This document shows positions 23,736 through 27,597 of a stretch of DNA of 27,597 nucleotides, one piece after another. The stretch spans positions 1 through 27,597 of the forward strand of contig CAZBBC010000049.1 in NCBI GenBank assembly GCA_964489835.1, given 5' to 3'. The DNA comes from CAZBBC01 sp964489835 (GTDB lineage Bacteria; Calditrichota; Calditrichia; JAJRVZ01). A program made the position numbers and the translations under genes. Below the pieces are notes generated by a model. That model did no database searches, was not told the origin of the DNA, and saw nothing but the letters and a program-made list of their open reading frames with translations. How positions within the stretch are numbered: position 1 is the stretch's first letter; the number at the start of each line of letters is the position of its first letter.

Positions 23736-24860
23736 TTAGCGAATAAGTGTCATTTTATTAGAGAGAACTTTTCCACCAGCCTTCAGGCGATATAGATATG
23801 TCCCTGATGCCACCGGCTCTCCCGCATCTGAATAACCATTCCAAACCACCTGGTGGGAGCCTGGAGATTGTTTTTCTGTAAACATGGTTCGAATCTTGCG
23901 TCCGGAGGCATCATAAATTTCGAGTGTGACAAGACCCGGCTCGGCCAGTTGATAACGGATTGTGGTTTGCGGATTAAATGGATTGGGATAGTTTTGCTCT
24001 AATATATATTCTACCGGCAAGTTTTGTACAATTTCCGGTTCGATGGCATTGGGAGAAGAATTGTCTTTTAGTCGCGAAAATCCTTCTGCATTGGTGAAAT
24101 TAGGATCGGTTTCTCCCTCCTGGCTTTCTATGGAAGCAACCAGAAATTGGTTTTTCGCCACCCAAAGATAATTGATCCAATTGAGGGTATCAGAAAATAC
24201 AACCATTGGTCCGACCTTGGTAGTCGTGATATGCTGGCGGTATTCACGAATGCGCAAACAGGAAAAATCTCCGGCCGGAATTTTTACCATACCCCAGGCA
24301 TCAACCGTGTTATTGCTGACCACTTCATTAATATTTATAATGTCTTCTCCAAAATCGTTTGAGTCAATATCCGCTGTCATCCAGCTGCTAAGATATGTTA
24401 TCGGCAGTGGTGTTATACTTTCATACTCTGAGAATTGAAGGACAGAATCAAGCGAAGGAACATACACAACGCTTCCTAATTCTTTCATGGAAGCGGGAAT
24501 AACATTAAAATAGGTAAATACATGAGCACTATCATCTCCGGAACCAAAGGCAGACATTTGGACCATATTTGCCCCGGGAAAACTGTCCGCATAGGGTGAT
24601 CCCACCGGATTTTCATACCCAAAGGTTGCCGTTCCTGCTTCAATGTTTACAGATGTAAAGTCCCACATCCGGTCGGCACCTTCAGAACCGACATTTACTG
24701 TAATACTTTGCGTGGTATCTATTTCCAGCTTGTTCGAGGTGCCCCGTAATGCCAAAATATCAACCGACGAAATACTGATCTGGCCCAACGCTGTAGCTGT
24801 GGAAATAAATAACAGAATAAAAATAGAATATACCGCTCTAATTGTAAAAATCTTGTCCAT
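23736..24860 (-). CDS. Secreted protein with type IX/FlgD-like C-terminal domain
   Basis: The frame extends to 24914, but ATG 24860 follows GGAGG by five bases and gives a proper signal peptide (MDKIFTIRAVYSIFILLF...ALGQ), so I start there (374 residues). The middle part has no family I can name; it contains GADRMWDFTSVNIEAGT and GTATFGYENPVG, giving the look of a beta-rich fold. The last 85 residues (YILEQNYPNPFNPQTTIRYQ, TLEIYDASGRKIRTM, VVWNGYSDAGEPVASGTYLY) are a textbook C-terminal sorting domain of FCB bacteria. Expected to be surface-bound or released. It lies directly upstream of the secreted hydrolase gene and may be co-expressed. Confidence 0.85.
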   Translation of the reverse strand: MDKIFTIRAVYSIFILLFISTATALGQISISSVDILALRGTSNKLEIDTTQSITVNVGSEGADRMWDFTSVNIEAGTATFGYENPVGSPYADSFPGANMVQMSAFGSGDDSAHVFTYFNVIPASMKELGSVVYVPSLDSVLQFSEYESITPLPITYLSSWMTADIDSNDFGEDIININEVVSNNTVDAWGMVKIPAGDFSCLRIREYRQHITTTKVGPMVVFSDTLNWINYLWVAKNQFLVASIESQEGETDPNFTNAEGFSRLKDNSSPNAIEPEIVQNLPVEYILEQNYPNPFNPQTTIRYQLAEPGLVTLEIYDASGRKIRTMFTEKQSPGSHQVVWNGYSDAGEPVASGTYLYRLKAGGKVLSNKMTLIR

Positions 24861-25232
24861 AAAACCTCCGTGATCGTTTGAATGATAATTTAAAAAAATT
24901 TGAAAAACACACAAAGTAAAATATGTTAATCCTTTGTTTCTATCAATAACGGATAATTTTCGTTTTTATTCCCTGTACTTTTTTGATAAAACTACTAATT
25001 TTAAAACTTTATTAAATTTAACATAAAATTACTGATTATGTTCTTAACTCCGTAAAAATCATATAAATTGCTTTCCGCCTCTGCGCCCTGCCGGCAGGCA
25101 GGGATCAGCCGGGGCTGACGCTAATGCTCGCAATGACGATAATGACAGCACCATTGCAAGTCGCGAAGAATGAGTGACGTCGTAGACCACATATTGCGGG
25201 GTGGGCGCGCAGGTTGAGGATATTCAGGTTAT
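24861..25232. repeat. Gap holding dispersed repeat copy 2 (25066-25190)
   Basis: The left part (24861-25065) is AT-rich and must carry the promoter of the gene ending at 23736. From 25066 the blocks TTGCTTTCCGCCT, GGATCAGCCGGGGCTGA, GCTCGCAATGACGATAA and CGAAGAATGAGT repeat the order seen at 833-1010, with an extra CCTGCCGGCAGGCAGG dyad. Confidence 0.65.
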
Positions 25233-26111
25233 TTAAAATCTCATTGTGGCCTCAATTAAAATCCGCTTTTGAAAAAAATCAGGATAAAATACGAATCCCG
25301 TCTTGTTTACATGGCTAATCTCATAATTAAAAATATTGCTTTTAATAAATGAAAATATCCATTTGTCTATTACATAACTGCCAACGGCAGCCACACTACC
25401 GGCAACCCCATCCCGCCAGGAGAATCCATCACCGCCAATAAATCCGTGATCCTCCCATTTAAGATAGCCATCCTTAACTTCCCACAACCAAATCAGTGAA
25501 GAGGTGTATAACAAAGCCAGTTCCTGTGATGAGGTATGGTTTGAGAAAGCCCAGTACAATCCACCGGATCCGGCAAAATGAACCCAATAGGAATGACGAT
25601 TTGTAAATAAATTTTTAAAGGTCAGGGGACCATCATCAGCGGTCCGCCATCCTCCTGATGACTTACTTTTAGAAAAAACTATTGCCATTGCGATCACGAC
25701 AGTGGAGGCCACAGTAAATTTTGCCGCATCATATTTTTCAATAAATGCAAGGGTGAGATCGAGACTTTCACCCACAAGATATCCTTCCCAGTATCCTTTC
25801 CACTCTTTTTTAAATTCCAAAGGTTTAAATTCAAATCCCTCATCGGTATTATAGGATAGTAACTGATATCCTAATGCTGCCATCCCGATGGAACTTACCC
25901 TGTTTTGCCAGCTGTTCAGTTTAAAATCGAATAGTTCCTCTGCCAGTGCTTTACCATAACCAGCAGCGAAAATACCCATCGAAGCCCGTGCACCCGGAGC
26001 ACTTTCGTTTTTTAAATAGTCAATCGAATTCGTACTCTGTTGTGCCTGGACCAATGCTGTATTAAAAAATATGATACCACTAATTATAAAAATTAGTCTA
26101 TTCATCGGCAT
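25233..26111 (-). CDS. Exported membrane-associated protein, YfiM/DUF2279-like
   Basis: 292 residues from ATG 26111 (AAAGG upstream) with a signal peptide (residues 1-24, ending VQAQ). The second half has HFAGSGGLYWAF, a hydrophobic stretch, then WEVKDGYLKWEDHGFIGGDG followed by FSWRDGVAGSVAAVGSYVID. This order (HFAG, KDGY..., G.SWRD..A) resembles the YfiM/DUF2279 family of exported bacterial proteins, whose function is not settled. A membrane helix appears near residues 135-150. The gene is alone, divergent from the small membrane peptide gene at 26271. The family assignment is moderate, and exact function is unknown. Confidence 0.65.
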   Translation of the reverse strand: MPMNRLIFIISGIIFFNTALVQAQQSTNSIDYLKNESAPGARASMGIFAAGYGKALAEELFDFKLNSWQNRVSSIGMAALGYQLLSYNTDEGFEFKPLEFKKEWKGYWEGYLVGESLDLTLAFIEKYDAAKFTVASTVVIAMAIVFSKSKSSGGWRTADDGPLTFKNLFTNRHSYWVHFAGSGGLYWAFSNHTSSQELALLYTSSLIWLWEVKDGYLKWEDHGFIGGDGFSWRDGVAGSVAAVGSYVIDKWIFSFIKSNIFNYEISHVNKTGFVFYPDFFQKRILIEATMRF

Positions 26112-26270
26112 TATACCTTTATTTTATGTGTTTCTGGTGGCTGACAGGAGGAAATTTCAAAATTTATCAATAATCGCGCAAATCTACCAACATTCCCGGC
26201 TTTTATAATAAAAACTTAATCATTTCAATTAATCGTCGAGAATAAAAAAATAAAATATCCGGAGGTATTT
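26112..26270. other. Divergent promoter region
   Basis: 159 bases between two divergent genes, AT-rich, with the strong ribosome site CCGGAGG at its right end. No clear dyad or consensus promoter stands out. Confidence 0.3.
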
Positions 26271-26402
26271 ATGAGCAAAAAATCTCTGATCACCACATTT
26301 TCTGTAGGAGTTTTTATTTTCCTCACGATTAGTATTGTATTAACAGTGTTTGTGGTAAAATCATTTCTTGGTTTTATTTTACAATTACTAAATATTTTAT
26401 AA
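26271..26402 (+). CDS. Small single-helix membrane protein (43 residues)
   Basis: ATG 26271 follows CCGGAGGTATTT, an excellent ribosome site. The 43-residue product MSKKSLITTFSVGVFIFL... is one long hydrophobic helix (about residues 6-40) with two lysines at the start and one mid-helix (VVKSFLG). It ends in TAA at 26402. The combination of strong site, basic N-terminus and one helix is typical of genuine small membrane proteins. No partner is evident; the divergent neighbour encodes an exported membrane-associated protein. I recognise no family. Confidence 0.55.
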   Translation: MSKKSLITTFSVGVFIFLTISIVLTVFVVKSFLGFILQLLNIL

Positions 26403-26647
26403 GTTTCGCCGCAGCATAATTTTATGAGATTTGTCGATTATACCGGGGATTAAAAGTTCTAACAATTACCATAAGTTTATGTGAAAAAATTCAATGATAT
26501 AAAAATACATAATTCTAATTAAAACATATTTTTTTATCTAACCACTTTTTTTTCAATATTCTGTGTCAATCCGTGCGCTTCCGTGGTAAATAATCCAGGC
26601 TAAATAGTTTTATTGTTTAATAAGCTAAATTAAAAAGGAGAAGTAAA
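26403..26647. other. Gap with degenerate ATCCGTG repeat
   Basis: AT-rich. TGTCAATCCGTGCGCTTCCG with TGG (about 26564-26586) resembles the inner arm of the 93-bp repeats at 17324 and 19173. The strong site AAGGAG near 26636 belongs to the next feature. Confidence 0.45.
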
Positions 26648-26734
26648 ATGAGTAAGACGGAAGAGAATTTAGAAACTGCTTCTGGCGCGTTTCCCTTTTA
26701 TCGAAGCGAGGGAACGAGCCAGGCAAACCAATAA
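26648..26734 (+). pseudogene. Probable 5' remnant of a rubrerythrin gene, broken by a palindrome
   Basis: AAGGAG precedes ATG 26648. The first 11 residues, MSKTEENLETA, match the usual start of rubrerythrin-type diiron proteins (MSKTEENL.TAFAGESQAN), and SQAN reappears at residues 24-27. Between them lies an inserted stretch that forms the inverted repeat at 26682-26722. A TAA follows at once, and no further rubrerythrin residues can be seen. The likely reading is a gene start interrupted and cut off. A true 28-residue peptide is the alternative. Confidence 0.45.
26682..26722. repeat. Inverted repeat inside the rubrerythrin-like remnant
   Basis: CTGGCGCGTTTCCC (26682-26695) and GGGAACGAGCCAG (26710-26722) are near-perfect complements with a 14-base loop. 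GGGAACGAG dyads of this kind are common dispersed repeats. The right arm coincides with the codons for SQ of the remnant. Confidence 0.6.
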
Positions 26735-26843
26735 TTATTTCATATCTATTTTATGCTTGAGAAACGTTCCTTTTTGGTATTCCTCGAATGCGATCATCAG
26801 TTCTCTCCCGAGTTTTCAACACCTGGCCGATTCTGTCCTCGTC

Positions 26844-27506
26844 TCATTCCTGCCAGAGAATAATCTCCTGCTTTCCCCGGGGAGAAAGTTTATACACGCC
26901 GGGTAACTCCCTGTCAAACCATCCGTATACGTTTCGATACAAGATAGCCCTGGCTTCCGGCTCTCGCAGAGTTTGGGCTACGTGTGAGGCCTTTGTCGGT
27001 CCATTCTTCTGCAGGAACCGGCCAATGGCCAGGGCTCTCTGCCGGTAGGCGGTCATGATACCTTTTCTCATCTCGGTTCCTCCGGGATTAGGGTCGCCTA
27101 CCCGTCTTACAAACTCACCAAGCAAACGCTCCCGGCGGCGTTTTGACTTGCGAGGACTATACTCACCCGGATCAAGAAGCACCTCTACGCTACCCGTCTC
27201 CAGTCGCGGATCAACCGCCACCAGACCCAAGCCAAGCATCCTGAACAGCTTGATGATCTGTCTCCGTCGCCTGTTCAGAACGCCACATCGTCTGGGAACA
27301 CCGACATATACCTTGGAAGTCAGGGCAAATCTATCGACAGCCTGCAGGATTACGTCCAGATTGAGAGAGAGCTTGAGTTCGACGACAACCGGATCCTCGT
27401 CACTGCGTATGGCAAGAACATCACAGTTGTGGATCTCCCCCTTTACCTCATAATGCTGAGATTCCAGGAATTGCTTTATCGGAAGATAGAGATCCGCTTC
27501 TCTCAT
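26844..27506 (-). CDS. DUF2161 protein, PD-(D/E)XK nuclease-like fold
   Basis: The frame reaches 27536, but ATG 27506, preceded by AAGGGAAAA, gives the family start MREADLYLPIKQFLESQHYE; I use it (220 residues). The nuclease-like core is CDVLAIRSDEDPVVVELKLS (D...E-x-K, about 29-48), followed by LQAVDRFALTSKVYVGVP, GLGLVAVD, VEVLLDPGEYSPRKSKRRRE and RVGDPNPGGTEMRKGIMTAY. A winged-helix-like tail closes it (GPTKASHVAQTL...). DUF2161 is described as a putative PD-DExK phosphodiesterase family without assigned role. Codon use is visibly richer in G+C than the neighbours, and no partner gene is seen, so recent acquisition is plausible. It is the only gene at the right edge. Confidence 0.8.
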   Translation of the reverse strand: MREADLYLPIKQFLESQHYEVKGEIHNCDVLAIRSDEDPVVVELKLSLNLDVILQAVDRFALTSKVYVGVPRRCGVLNRRRRQIIKLFRMLGLGLVAVDPRLETGSVEVLLDPGEYSPRKSKRRRERLLGEFVRRVGDPNPGGTEMRKGIMTAYRQRALAIGRFLQKNGPTKASHVAQTLREPEARAILYRNVYGWFDRELPGVYKLSPRGKQEIILWQE

Positions 27507-27597
27507 TTTTCCCTTGCATGTCAAATGGTGAGGCATAATTGGCCGGTTTAAAATTTTAGTTAGTACTGATTTTACTAATAGTTTTTATTGTTAAACA

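Noticed and set aside
27055..27453. Open frame of 132 codons on the plus strand
   Set aside because: It is opposite the DUF2161 gene; the serine and arginine rich translation is a by-product of G+C-rich codons.

Overview
The window looks like chromosome from an uncultured or little-known member of the FCB (Fibrobacterota-Chlorobiota-Bacteroidota) superphylum, for example a Marinimicrobia, Calditrichota or KSB1-like lineage. I base this on two secreted proteins ending in the 'QNYPNPFN' C-terminal domain typical of type IX secretion cargo or FlgD-like surface anchors, on the secreted multi-domain proteins, and on a moderate to low G+C content with many palindromic intergenic repeats. The exact phylum cannot be fixed from sequence reading alone. 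No rRNA, tRNA, transposase, integrase or CRISPR array was seen.

Layout. From 1 to about 17.2 kb almost everything is on the minus strand and has a carbohydrate theme. In transcription order (right to left): an SSS-family sodium/solute symporter with an overlooked 50-residue partner; a 485-base repeat-filled gap; a compact L-rhamnose cluster (RhaI-type isomerase, a uroporphyrinogen-decarboxylase-like protein, rhamnulokinase, RhaT transporter); a Tat-exported Gfo/Idh/MocA oxidoreductase; a DUF1080 lipoprotein (3-keto-glycoside hydrolase type); a large secreted protein of unknown function; a secreted fusion of sulfatase-modifying-factor fold, PA14, Asp-box propeller and MORN_2 repeats; and a truncated secreted protein at the left edge. 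A reasonable reading is a glycan-use locus: surface and periplasmic proteins capture and cleave a (possibly rhamnose-containing) glycan through a 3-keto intermediate, rhamnose is imported, isomerised and phosphorylated. The aldolase (RhaD) and a regulator are not in the window.

From 17.4 to 27.6 kb the content is mixed: an unusual zinc-ribbon SDR protein lying between two nearly identical 93-bp repeats, a plus-strand nitronate monooxygenase, two type-IX-like secreted proteins (one on each strand), a secreted alpha/beta hydrolase, a membrane-associated YfiM/DUF2279-like protein, a 43-residue membrane peptide, a likely rubrerythrin remnant, and a DUF2161 nuclease-fold protein with visibly higher G+C.

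The intergenic regions hold at least seven families of palindromic or inverted repeats, several with two or more copies inside the window. The most striking is a pair of inverted copies (9882-9968 and 15378-15486) that exactly bracket the rhamnose genes.
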